From assembly GCA_027340195.1 (NCBI GenBank), contig DAHWNE010000236.1, positions 1-5,804 on the forward strand: DNA of 5,804 nt, read 5' to 3'. The stretch comes from Acetobacteraceae bacterium (GTDB lineage: Bacteria > Pseudomonadota > Alphaproteobacteria > Acetobacterales > Acetobacteraceae). The number at the start of each line of letters is the position of its first letter. Within the stretch, counting starts at the first letter, position 1. Below the pieces are notes generated by a model, which was not told where the DNA came from, made no database searches, and saw only the letters and a list, made by a program, of their open reading frames with translations. A program made the translations under genes and the position numbers. Below are positions 1 through 5,802 of this stretch, one piece after another.

Positions 1-591
1 GCCGCGGGCGCGAGCACGGACGCCTACCGGCCATCCGGGGTTAGCAATCCGCTCGACCCCACCAACCGGTATTTGCGGCTGCACGCGCTGTTTACCGGCA
101 TGATGGGAAAATTCCTAAGACCTGACGGTTTCGGCGCGGTCGGGGTGCATGGGATTTTCGACGCTGCCTATACCCAGGTTGGCGACTATCTTGTGCAGCC
201 GTCGGGGGCCACCTGGTTCATTGCGTCCCAGGAGCCCTTGCTGCCGGTTCTCTGCATCCGAACCACGCGCGTGGTCTCATTCGCGCGGGCGACCGCGCCG
301 GCGACGACGGGCGTGAATGGGTATGGGGGGGTGACCGCGACCACGACCACCCCGTTGCTCACCAACTGGCCCGCCAGCGTGTTGGGCGCCGCCGGCGGAG
401 GATCGCCCGCGGCGGAACTGCCGTCCGATACCTCGGTTCCGTATTGGACCGTGCTGCTGCCGGCCTTTCCAGGCGTCGTGCTGCTTCCCGCCGACCTGAT
501 GACCGACGATCTGGGGCGCAACGCGGTGGTTTCGGCGGCCGAGCTGACCGGCCTGGGCTGGCGGCTGACGGTCAAGCAGGCGACCACCTGA
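1..591 (+). CDS. Phage neck/connector-like structural protein, 5' end outside the window
   Basis: The frame is open from the first base and ends at TGA 589-591, giving 196 visible residues; the true start lies upstream. The TTG at 73 is not a convincing start: no purine-rich site precedes it, and the 24 codons before it read as protein in the same frame (including AYRPSGVSNPLDP). Visible features are an N-terminal YRPSG...NPL stretch, then FGAVGVHGIFDAAYTQVGDYL and a TWFIASQEPLLPVLCIR segment, which look like a beta-rich virion protein. The middle is Gly/Ala/Thr-rich, and the end (LTGLGWRLTVKQATT) is a plausible beta strand. I recall similar YRP...GDYL...P proteins, usually unnamed, between head genes and the tail sheath of proteobacterial phages. 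A neck, connector or head-tail joining role is inferred from its place before the terminator-like gene. Its stop overlaps the next start by one base (TGATG), suggesting coupled translation. Confidence 0.6.
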   Translation, partial: AAGASTDAYRPSGVSNPLDPTNRYLRLHALFTGMMGKFLRPDGFGAVGVHGIFDAAYTQVGDYLVQPSGATWFIASQEPLLPVLCIRTTRVVSFARATAPATTGVNGYGGVTATTTTPLLTNWPASVLGAAGGGSPAAELPSDTSVPYWTVLLPAFPGVVLLPADLMTDDLGRNAVVSAAELTGLGWRLTVKQATT

Positions 592-1400
592 TGGCGGACC
601 AGGCAGATGTGGAGACCGCGCTGGTCAGCCTAGTCGACAGCGCTCTTTACCCGAACGGCCCTGGAACCGCGAGCGTGCCCGGGCCCGATTGCCGCATCTA
701 CAGGGGATGGCCCAACGCCGCGGCTTTGGATGCCGACCTGCGGGCGGGGAAAGTCAACGTGACCATTTACCCGGCGCCCGGCACCGGCCGGGTGAGCACC
801 CGGTATGTGCAGGCGTGGTCGGGAACGCCGGCGACGCCTGGGCTGACGGTCTCGGTGGTCGGAAATGTCGTCACCTTCGGCGGTGTCGGCGGACCCGGTC
901 AGGTTGCGGGAATCGCCATCGACGGGGTGGCCTATGCCTATCGGCTCCAGCTGGGGGACAATCCCGCGCTGGTGGCGGCCAATCTGGCGGTGCTGGTCCG
1001 CCCCGTTCGGCCGGCGCAGGTGACCGGCTCGACGTTGAGCCTGCCCGGCGCGGGGCTGGTGCTGGCCCGGGTGGTCGCCGATGCCCCCGCCCAACAGGAG
1101 ACTCGGCGCCAGACGCAATTGTTCCGTGTCACCTGCTGGTGCCCCACGCCGGCCATCCGGGATGCGACCGCCGGTGCGATCGACCTTGCGATGGCGCAGC
1201 TTCAGTTCATCACCCTGGCAGACGGAACCGCGGGGCGCCTGATCTATGGCGGCACTTCGGTATTCGATCAGTCGCAGGACGCCTTGTTGTATCGACGCGA
1301 ACTTCTCTACAGCGTCGAATATGCGACGATTCTGACACAATCCCAGTCGGCCATGCTGTTCGGATCATTGGGCGTGAATGCCGGCCAGTTCTTTGCCTGA
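591..1400 (+). CDS. Probable tail terminator/tail completion protein, 269 aa
   Basis: The chosen start is ATG 591, which shares one base with the upstream stop; in-frame starts before it lie inside the preceding gene. A weak GCAGG sits 10 bases upstream, so translation is probably coupled. Residues 1-76 (VETALVSLVDSALYPNG, CRIYRGWPN, ALDADLRAGKVNVTIYP) and 172-248 (TQLFRVTCWCPTPAIRDA, LQFITLADGTAGRLIY, LLYRRELLYSVEY) look like the two halves of one alpha/beta fold, as expected for terminator proteins that cap the tail tube. Between them, residues 80-165 form a separate Gly/Val-rich beta region with VDG/IDG-type turns (GIAIDGVAYAYRLQLGD, LSLPGAGLVLARVVADA) that reads as an inserted domain. The role rests on its position just before the small gene and sheath plus this fold impression; I know no named family with certainty. 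It could instead be a neck protein. No membrane segment or signal peptide is visible. Confidence 0.6.
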   Translation: MADQADVETALVSLVDSALYPNGPGTASVPGPDCRIYRGWPNAAALDADLRAGKVNVTIYPAPGTGRVSTRYVQAWSGTPATPGLTVSVVGNVVTFGGVGGPGQVAGIAIDGVAYAYRLQLGDNPALVAANLAVLVRPVRPAQVTGSTLSLPGAGLVLARVVADAPAQQETRRQTQLFRVTCWCPTPAIRDATAGAIDLAMAQLQFITLADGTAGRLIYGGTSVFDQSQDALLYRRELLYSVEYATILTQSQSAMLFGSLGVNAGQFFA

Positions 1401-1424
1401 CGATGCGACGTGAATTTCGAGAGC

Positions 1425-1430
1425 AGGAGA
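1425..1430 (+). promoter_or_regulatory. Ribosome binding site for the 48-aa gene
   Basis: AGGAGA lies four bases before ATG 1435. It is the main evidence that the short open frame at 1435-1581 is translated, since the 34-base gap after the previous stop has no other role that I can see. Confidence 0.65.
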
Positions 1431-1434
1431 ACCC

Positions 1435-1581
1435 ATGACCATCAATCTGGTCGTTGTGCGTCCGTTCGGCGGATTCGCGCGCGGCGACGCAATCACGGAC
1501 GCCATCCGGATCGCGGCCATTCTGAAAAGTGAACACGCAACGAACGTCGTACGCGTCATCGCGCCGACCAGGAAGGACTGA
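1435..1581 (+). CDS. Small phage tail-module protein, 48 aa
   Basis: ATG 1435 follows AGGAGA at a four-base spacing, and the frame ends at TGA 1579-1581, three bases before the sheath start. The product starts with a hydrophobic strand (INLVVVRPF), followed by a Gly/Asp turn (GFARGDAITD), a likely helix (AIRIAAILKSEHA) and a final strand (NVVRVIAP), so it looks like a compact folded protein and not a chance frame. It is basic, with no membrane segment or cysteine. Many contractile-tail phages have a tiny gene just before the sheath; in Mu-like phages it is a DUF2635 protein. I see no clear DUF2635 pattern here, so the likeness is of place and size only. The sheath ribosome binding site lies inside its last codons, coupling the two genes. 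Function is unknown; a tail assembly or terminator accessory role is inferred. Confidence 0.7.
   Translation: MTINLVVVRPFGGFARGDAITDAIRIAAILKSEHATNVVRVIAPTRKD
1570..1577 (+). promoter_or_regulatory. Ribosome binding site for the tail sheath gene
   Basis: AGGAAGGA lies seven bases before ATG 1585, within the final codons of the 48-aa gene. It supports the sheath start at 1585 and ties sheath translation to the small gene upstream. Confidence 0.65.
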
Positions 1582-1584
1582 GCC

Positions 1585-3147
1585 ATGCCGATCGTCCAGC
1601 AGGGTGATATCAATACCACGGCGCTGGTGGTACCCGATCTCTATGTCCAGATCGTGCCGCCGCAGAACCTGGTGCTCAACGGAGTGCCCACCGATATCGT
1701 CGGGGTCGTCGGCAGCGCATCATGGGGGCCGATCGGCCAACCGGTGATCGTGGCCACCATGGCGGATTATGCGCAGGCATTCGGGCCGATCATGGCCCGC
1801 AAATACGACATGGGGACCCAGGTCGCGACCGCGGTTCAGCAAGGCGCCCAGAACTTTCGATGTGTCCGGGTTACGGACGGCACCGACGCCGCGGCGCAGT
1901 CGATGGTGCCGGGCACGGCGTTCACGTTCACCGCCTTGTATACAGGATCACTCGGGAACCAGATCATGCTGTCCCTGGGGACAGGGTCCAAGCCGGCAAC
2001 CTGGCGTCTGACGGTGACCATGCCGGGGCTTCAGCCGGAAGTGTATGACAATATTGCCGGCACCGGTGCGGCGTTCTGGACCGCTTTGGCAGCCGCGGTG
2101 AACTCCGGCCTCGGCCCTCAGCGGGGGCCGTCGCAACTGGTGGTTGCGAACGCCGCCGGGACCAGCCTGGCGCCGACAGCCTTCTCGCTTGCGCTCGGAA
2201 CCGGGACGGCGGGGGCCGACGGCGCCATCAATATCACCGCGGCGGTTCTGGTCGGCAACGACATCCCGCCAAGGACCGGCATGTATTCCTTGCGTGGCCA
2301 GGGCTGCGGGCTGGCGTTGCTTGCCGACGCCGATGATCCGTCGCAATGGACGACCCAGGCCGGGTTCGGCCTGGACGAGGGGATCTACATGGTCCTGACC
2401 GGGCCCGCCGGCGACACGATCCAGAACGCCGTGACGGTCAAGGGACAAGCGGGGTTGGACAGCTACTCCGCCAAGCTGATGTTCGGCGACTGGCTGTGGT
2501 GGTCGGATCAAGTCAATAACGTCATCCGCCTGGTCTCGCCGCAGGGATTTGCCGCCGGGCGGCTGGCCAATCTGTCGCCGGAGCAATCCAGCCTCAACAA
2601 GCCGCTGTATGGCGTGATCGGCAGCCAGAAGTCCGGCACTCCGGGCTCGGGGCAGAGCACGTCGTACTCGGCGGCGGATCTGGGGGCCTTGTTGTCGGCC
2701 GGAATCGATGTGATCTCCAACCCGCAGCCTGGCGGGGCCTACTGGGGGGTGAGGGGCGGCCACAATTCCTCGTCAAACGCGGCCCTGAACGGGGACAACT
2801 ACACCCGCATGACGAACTACATCGCCGCCACTCTCGCCGCGGGGATGGGGCAGTATGTCGGCCAGGTGATCAACACCAGCCTGTTCCAGAGGATTCGCGC
2901 GACCCAGTTGAGTTTCCTGCAGAACATGCTGGGCCAGGGTCTGCTCGGGAGCACCGACGGTTCCCTGCCGTTCAGCGTGGTGTGCGACATCTCGAACAAT
3001 CCGCCAGCGCGCACCGGGCTCGGATATGTGCAGTCGGATGCGCAGGTTCAGTATCAGGCGATCAACGAGAAGTTCATCGTGAATATGGAAGGCGGGCAGA
3101 CGGTGCAGGTATCCCGACAGACCCTGCCGACCGGACAGCCGGCGTAA
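1585..3147 (+). CDS. Contractile tail sheath protein, 520 aa
   Basis: The protein polymerises around the tail tube and shortens during injection. Length is close to Mu-type sheath proteins (about 500 aa). Residues 1-100 form the N-terminal part (VPDLYVQIVPPQN, DIVGVVGSASWGPIGQPV, TMADYAQAFG), which typically starts sheath proteins: an early strand, then a GxA.WGP turn and a helix placing successive subunits. Residues 105-225 are a beta-rich, Thr/Gly/Ala-rich insertion likely exposed on the outside of the sheath. Residues 226-400 carry the subtilisin-like sheath core (GMYSLRGQGCGLALLADADD, NVIRLVSPQGFAAG, GIDVISNPQPGGAYWGVRG). Residues 401-520 form the C-terminal domain (YTRMTNYIAATL, ATQLSFLQNMLGQGLLG, FSVVCDISNNPPARTGLGY, NEKFIVNMEGGQTVQVSRQ), the most diagnostic part, with the CDxxNN turn and the closing strands shared by sheath proteins. 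The start is supported by AGGAAGGA at 1570-1577. The tube gene follows 12 bases later, the standard sheath-tube order. Confidence 0.9.
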   Translation: MPIVQQGDINTTALVVPDLYVQIVPPQNLVLNGVPTDIVGVVGSASWGPIGQPVIVATMADYAQAFGPIMARKYDMGTQVATAVQQGAQNFRCVRVTDGTDAAAQSMVPGTAFTFTALYTGSLGNQIMLSLGTGSKPATWRLTVTMPGLQPEVYDNIAGTGAAFWTALAAAVNSGLGPQRGPSQLVVANAAGTSLAPTAFSLALGTGTAGADGAINITAAVLVGNDIPPRTGMYSLRGQGCGLALLADADDPSQWTTQAGFGLDEGIYMVLTGPAGDTIQNAVTVKGQAGLDSYSAKLMFGDWLWWSDQVNNVIRLVSPQGFAAGRLANLSPEQSSLNKPLYGVIGSQKSGTPGSGQSTSYSAADLGALLSAGIDVISNPQPGGAYWGVRGGHNSSSNAALNGDNYTRMTNYIAATLAAGMGQYVGQVINTSLFQRIRATQLSFLQNMLGQGLLGSTDGSLPFSVVCDISNNPPARTGLGYVQSDAQVQYQAINEKFIVNMEGGQTVQVSRQTLPTGQPA

Positions 3148-3152
3148 GGAGG
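3146..3152 (+). promoter_or_regulatory. Strong ribosome binding site for the tail tube gene
   Basis: AAGGAGG overlaps the sheath stop codon and sits seven bases before ATG 3160. It is the nearest to consensus of the ribosome binding sites in the window, fitting the high copy number needed for a tube protein. Confidence 0.75.
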
Positions 3153-3159
3153 CGAAATC

Positions 3160-3588
3160 ATGTCATTGACGAATTTCTCGGTCGGGCGCGACACTCAGCT
3201 GGTGGTGATGGGACCATCTGGTCGGGTGGACCTGTCTCATGTCACCGGGTTCGAGGCGCGGCAGGTGACCCAATCGGTGCGCGTCAGCCGGCTCGATGGG
3301 ACGCCGCTTGGGGTTGAACTTCCGAAAGGATGGGAGGGCAGTTTCGATCTGGAACGCGGAAGCTCGGTCGCCGATGACTTCATCGCCGCGGCCGAGCAGC
3401 AATACTATACTGGTGCGATCGTCCCGGCCGGCACGATGTACCAGTATGTGACCGACACGGACGGATCAATCTCCACCTACCAATATGACGGCGTGATCTT
3501 CAAGCTGGCCAGCGCCGGGCAGTGGAAGGGCGACAACAGCGTGAAGCAGACGCTGGACTTCTTTGCTTCCCGCCGGCGGAGGGTCTGA
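3160..3588 (+). CDS. Tail tube protein, 142 aa
   Basis: It forms the rigid inner tube through which DNA passes. The size fits tube proteins of contractile tails. After a short N-terminal segment come strands DTQLVVMG and VDLSHVTGFEARQV (residues 11-37), a loop with LDGTPLGVELPKGWEGSFDLERG (45-67), a helix at SVADDFIAAAEQQYY (69-83), and the closing strands STYQYDGVIFKLASAGQWKG (105-124) and SVKQTLDFFASRR (127-139). The ending 'Y..V..KL..AG.WKGDNSVKQTL.F.ASRR' is the pattern I associate with this tube family. It ends in a run of four arginines before the last valine. The gene sits directly after the sheath, has the best ribosome binding site in the window, and its stop overlaps the chaperone start by one base (TGATG). 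Confidence comes from combined position, size and C-terminal pattern. Confidence 0.85.
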   Translation: MSLTNFSVGRDTQLVVMGPSGRVDLSHVTGFEARQVTQSVRVSRLDGTPLGVELPKGWEGSFDLERGSSVADDFIAAAEQQYYTGAIVPAGTMYQYVTDTDGSISTYQYDGVIFKLASAGQWKGDNSVKQTLDFFASRRRRV

Positions 3589-3929
3589 TGACGCCGACCG
3601 AGACCGTGCTGGCGAATTCGCATGCGTCGGCGGAAGTTGTGACGGCTGACGGACGGAAAATCTCGCTCCGCCAAATTCACGCGCTGGATCGTCTGCGCCT
3701 GTTCAAGGCGGCGGGGCCGGTTCTGGCGCAGAACCAGCCATGGCTGGGCATGGCGGCGCTGGCCTGGTGCGTCACGGCTATCGACGGTGTTCCGGTTCCG
3801 ACGCCCGGCAATGAGGCGCAGATCGAGGCATTGATCGCCCGTCTGGGAGACGAGGGAACCGAGGCAATCGCGACCTGGCTGGATGCCGAGGATGATGCGG
3901 CAGAACGACGGTCCGACCCGGGAAACTGA
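3588..3929 (+). CDS. Tail assembly chaperone, short form (lambda gpG-like), 113 aa
   Basis: ATG 3588 shares one base with the tube stop and is preceded by GGAGGG at 3578-3583. The protein is acidic toward its C-terminus and mostly helical: a strand pair at VVTADGRKISLRQIHALD (residues 17-34), a helix DRLRLFKAAGPVLAQNQPWLGMAAL (34-58), WCVTAIDGVPVPTPGNEAQIEAL (60-82) and a closing helix GDEGTEAIATWL (87-98). The lfKa.Gp..a.N...l..A...V.aIDg.pvp pattern is familiar from proteins in this position after the tube gene in proteobacterial prophages. By analogy with lambda gpG and P2 gpE, it would bind the tape measure and guide tube assembly without entering the virion. The frame ends at TGA 3927-3929 immediately after a GGGAAAC slippery site, so the stop is where the long form departs. 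Confidence 0.82.
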   Translation: MTPTETVLANSHASAEVVTADGRKISLRQIHALDRLRLFKAAGPVLAQNQPWLGMAALAWCVTAIDGVPVPTPGNEAQIEALIARLGDEGTEAIATWLDAEDDAAERRSDPGN

Positions 3930-4099
3930 GCCGGCACCCCGACCTGATCGATTGCCTCTACCTGGTCAGGAACGGGGTGCCATTCGACGTGGCATTCAGC
4001 CTTCCCGATGACGAGCGCATCGCATTCGTGGTGGCGCTGGGGAGCCTGGACGGGCGGCGGTTCGACTGGAACCGGATGGAGTGGGACGAGGAACCATGA
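3588..4099 (+). CDS. Tail assembly chaperone, frameshifted long form (gpGT-like), 170 aa
   Basis: Decoding follows the short form to the asparagine codon AAC 3924-3926, slips back one base on GGGAAAC, re-reads base 3926 and continues as CTG AGC CGG. The -1 frame stays open to TGA 4097-4099 and adds 57 residues: LSRHPDLIDCLYLVRNGVPF, then a DVAFSLPDDERIAFVVALGSL helix pair and DGRRFDWNRMEWDEEP. The extension is well formed (an 'f.lpd.er.A..Va.g.l.G..fdw..m.W' pattern) and reads like the T half of two-frame tail chaperones. The -1 frame has a stop at 3893-3895 and no good start of its own after it, so the added part is best explained as a fusion, not a separate gene. The final TGA overlaps the next start (ATGA). 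The short and long forms are expected to be made in a fixed ratio. Confidence 0.82.
3920..3981 (+). promoter_or_regulatory. Programmed -1 frameshift signal: slippery heptamer plus two-part stem-loop
   Basis: The heptamer G GGA AAC at 3920-3926 matches the X XXY YYZ rule in the zero frame and differs from lambda's G-GT site (GGGAAAG) only in the last base. The zero-frame stop TGA follows at once. After a spacer of six bases (3927-3932), GGCACCCCG at 3933-3941 pairs perfectly with CGGGGTGCC at 3973-3981. Past a small internal bulge (A3942 against A3971-A3972), CCTGA 3943-3947 pairs with TCAGG 3966-3970, with up to three further pairs including two G-U, leaving a loop of about 12 bases. Free energy was not computed. 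The arrangement is seen directly; its function is inferred from known chaperone frameshift sites. Confidence 0.85.
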
Positions 4100-4476
4100 T
4101 TTCGGCCGATGGCCTACATGCGCTGTGTCAGACGCTCGAGCACCTTCGAGAGGGGGACGCGGGATCATCGGTTTTCGATGACGTTGCGAAGACGCTTCAA
4201 TCCGCGGTCAAGGCCAGATTGTCGCATGTACCGGGCGAACAACATGATGCACCTTGGCTCCGCACCGGTGCGCTGCGCAAGTCGATCGGTATCGGCGTCG
4301 CGGCCGACGAGGCCGTGATTGGGTCGAATGATCCCGCGGCGTTGGCGCAGGAATTGGGAACGCGATGTGACCCTCCGCGCCCCTTTTTTGCGCCGGTGGC
4401 GGCTGAATCGGCGCCGAGCATGGTCGGCTTGGTCGCGAACAAGCTGGCGGCGCTGCTGGGAGGAACCGTAAGGTGA
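4096..4476 (+). CDS. HK97 gp10-like / tail completion protein, 126 aa
   Basis: ATG 4096 overlaps the stop of the frameshifted chaperone (ATGA) and follows GAGGA by a short spacing; a GTG at 4081 in the same frame is a less likely start. Residues 1-45 form a helical region. The second half has the characteristic set of short motifs: RTGALRKSI (56-64), VIGSNDPAALAQELGT (74-89) and PPRPFFAP (93-100), followed by a C-terminal helix (VGLVANKLAALLGG). The 'TGaLr.sI...vGs..p.A..qE.GT...PPRPF' pattern is typical of HK97 gp10-type and related virion morphogenesis proteins, which sit at the neck or complete the head-tail joint. The odd point is position: such genes usually lie before the sheath, whereas this one lies between chaperone and tape measure. 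The exact family assignment is less sure than the motif pattern. Confidence 0.75.
   Translation: MISADGLHALCQTLEHLREGDAGSSVFDDVAKTLQSAVKARLSHVPGEQHDAPWLRTGALRKSIGIGVAADEAVIGSNDPAALAQELGTRCDPPRPFFAPVAAESAPSMVGLVANKLAALLGGTVR
4459..4465 (+). promoter_or_regulatory. Ribosome binding site deciding the GTG start at 4473
   Basis: GGAGGAA lies seven bases before GTG 4473. With the four-base GTGA overlap to the preceding stop, it identifies GTG 4473 as the start of the 371-aa gene even though it is not an ATG. Confidence 0.65.
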
Positions 4477-5588
4477 TCGACGCCTATACAATCGGGATTC
4501 GCCTGGCACTCACTGACGATGTGTCGGCGGGTGTGGCACGGATGCATGGCAGCCTCGCCGGGCTGAATCGGGCCACGCGGGCGACGGAACTCAGGATCGC
4601 GTCGCTGAGCGAACTGACCAGGCGCGGGATGGAAGCAGCCGAGGCAGGAGCGCGTCGGCTTGGGCGAGGCAGGAAGACGAATTGGGTAGCGCCGCGGCGT
4701 AACCGGCCCTCGGCCGAAGCAGGATCACCGCCGGCAAGCCCGCCGGTGCGCGTTGTCCGCTTGTCTGCCACGTCAACGGGAAGCCCTGGCCGTCGCGATC
4801 GGCTGGGCCCTGCTGGCGCGTGGAGCCCGGTGAGAGAACGTCGAGGGATTGCGACTGCCAGCAAGCACGAAGCGAAGCGATCGGGGCGGGTGTACCGGGA
4901 AACTCTTCCAATACGCGGCGCGTCGAAACGCGACCGGGTGATTCTATCGAGCCGCTATGCCGGGGTCCGGCCGGATCGGCTGGTAGCGAAGGGTGTCCCC
5001 GAGAGATTTCAGTCACCGCACAGACTCAGATTGCAGATCGCCTCCCATCTGGAGCCTGATAGAAGCCTCAAGCATGCGCGGCTGGCTGCGTCTGCCAGGA
5101 AAAGCTCCGAACGCGGCGGCGCCCGACCAAGCCTTGACGCGGGCGCTCGAGCAGCTGCCACTGCGCGTGCGAACCTTGCCAAGCCTGTGCCGGAAAGCCG
5201 ATGGGCGCGACGGCCTGCGATCGCAAGCGGCGCCGCTGCGCGGGTGAGGCCAACCCCTTCGGTCTCCATGGGTGTGCCTTCACGGCCCAGCATGGCGGGC
5301 CCGGGTACCGTCTCACCCGTCCGTGCAAAATGGCCTTCACGATCGGTTGCGCCCGGCGCGACGCTGCCGAAGCAGCGAGCGATCACACTGCCCGCAACCG
5401 CGGCGCCGCCTGCGGCCGATCCGGCCTCTCCGGCCGTCCCGATGGAGGCGGAGTTGATTTTGGATGGGGTGAGATTTGGCCGGTTGGTTTCGGACCTGGT
5501 GGCGCGAGAGCTGAACCATCCGCAGGCGGGATATTCCCGTCCCGATCCCCGGATTTCGCCGATATGGCCAGGTCCGGCCTTAGGTTAA
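4473..5588 (+). CDS. Tape-measure-position protein with arginine-rich disordered middle, 371 aa
   Basis: The GTG start overlaps the previous stop (GTGA), with a good ribosome binding site; the frame runs to TAA 5586-5588. Residues 1-64 look folded and helical (YTIGIRLALTDDVSAGVARM, LNRATRATELRIASLSEL, MEAAEAGARRL) and resemble the start of a tail tape measure or other tail-inner protein. Residues 65-320 are dominated by Arg, Ala, Pro, Ser and Gly; I count 43 arginines over residues 61-320, no cysteine and no hydrophobic or membrane segment. Residues 324-368 look ordered again (MEAELILDGVRFGRLVSDLV, then PRISPIWPG). Position after the chaperones argues for a tape measure, but it is short and lacks the long hydrophobic helices usual for one. 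Codon use differs: at least five AGA codons here against none among the sheath's roughly 15 arginines. It may be a minimal or eroded tape measure or a different basic tail protein. That it is a translated gene is more certain than its role. Confidence 0.5.
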   Translation: MIDAYTIGIRLALTDDVSAGVARMHGSLAGLNRATRATELRIASLSELTRRGMEAAEAGARRLGRGRKTNWVAPRRNRPSAEAGSPPASPPVRVVRLSATSTGSPGRRDRLGPAGAWSPVRERRGIATASKHEAKRSGRVYRETLPIRGASKRDRVILSSRYAGVRPDRLVAKGVPERFQSPHRLRLQIASHLEPDRSLKHARLAASARKSSERGGARPSLDAGARAAATARANLAKPVPESRWARRPAIASGAAARVRPTPSVSMGVPSRPSMAGPGTVSPVRAKWPSRSVAPGATLPKQRAITLPATAAPPAADPASPAVPMEAELILDGVRFGRLVSDLVARELNHPQAGYSRPDPRISPIWPGPALG

Positions 5589-5595
5589 GGAAGAA

Positions 5596-5802
5596 ATGGA
5601 CACAATCCGCATAGCCTGCCGGCTGGTGCCTGTCGGCGGACAGGTGGCGATGACCTTGCGCGGCTGGTCAGAGCTGGTGATTCCGGTGAGCGTCATCAGG
5701 CGCAGACACGTCCGTCATAGCAGCGAGGCCGGTAAAACAAGCGGCGCGACCGGGCAGGACCGCAACTCGGGGAATCTCGGGGTATCGCACCGCCATGCTT
5801 GA
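5596..5802 (+). CDS. Small protein of unknown function, 68 aa
   Basis: ATG 5596 follows AAGGA (5587-5591), which overlaps the preceding stop, at a four-base spacing; the frame ends at TGA 5800-5802. The first half reads like a short beta-strand protein (TIRIACRLVPVGGQVAMTLRGWSELVIPVSVI). The second half (residues 35-68) is basic, Ser/Gly/His-rich and probably disordered, similar in character to the middle of the 371-aa protein before it. I do not recognise it: it lacks the LysM-like pattern of small tail protein X and the look of a baseplate hub. Its place after the tape measure suggests a tail or baseplate accessory part, which is inference only. It could also be the shortened remains of a longer tail gene. 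The stop overlaps an ATG at 5802, so the operon probably continues. Confidence 0.45.
   Translation: MDTIRIACRLVPVGGQVAMTLRGWSELVIPVSVIRRRHVRHSSEAGKTSGATGQDRNSGNLGVSHRHA

Noticed and set aside
444..590. N-terminal extension of the terminator-like protein to 444
   Set aside because: It lies wholly inside the preceding gene, is Arg/Ala-rich shadow sequence, and ATG 591 makes a stop-start overlap typical of this operon.
73..591. TTG at 73 as the true start of the first gene
   Set aside because: The same frame is open to base 1 with protein-like sequence (AYRPSGVSNPL), and no ribosome binding site precedes the TTG.
630..1340. Minus-strand open frame opposite the terminator-like gene
   Set aside because: It shows the same shadow composition and no protein-like pattern, while the plus strand carries a coherent protein.
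1948..2763. Long minus-strand open frame opposite the sheath gene
   Set aside because: It is an Arg/Gly/Pro-rich shadow of a well-supported sheath gene in GC-rich DNA, with no recognisable motif.
3933..3981. Stem-loop as a transcription terminator
   Set aside because: It has no T-run after it, lies inside the -1 coding frame, and is spaced correctly for a frameshift stimulator.
5201..5614. Alternative plus-strand frame across the end of the 371-aa gene, as evidence of a simple frameshift in a tape measure
   Set aside because: No other frame in 4680-5440 reads better than the annotated one, and the ordered C-terminal end is in the same frame as the start, so one frameshift does not explain the odd middle.
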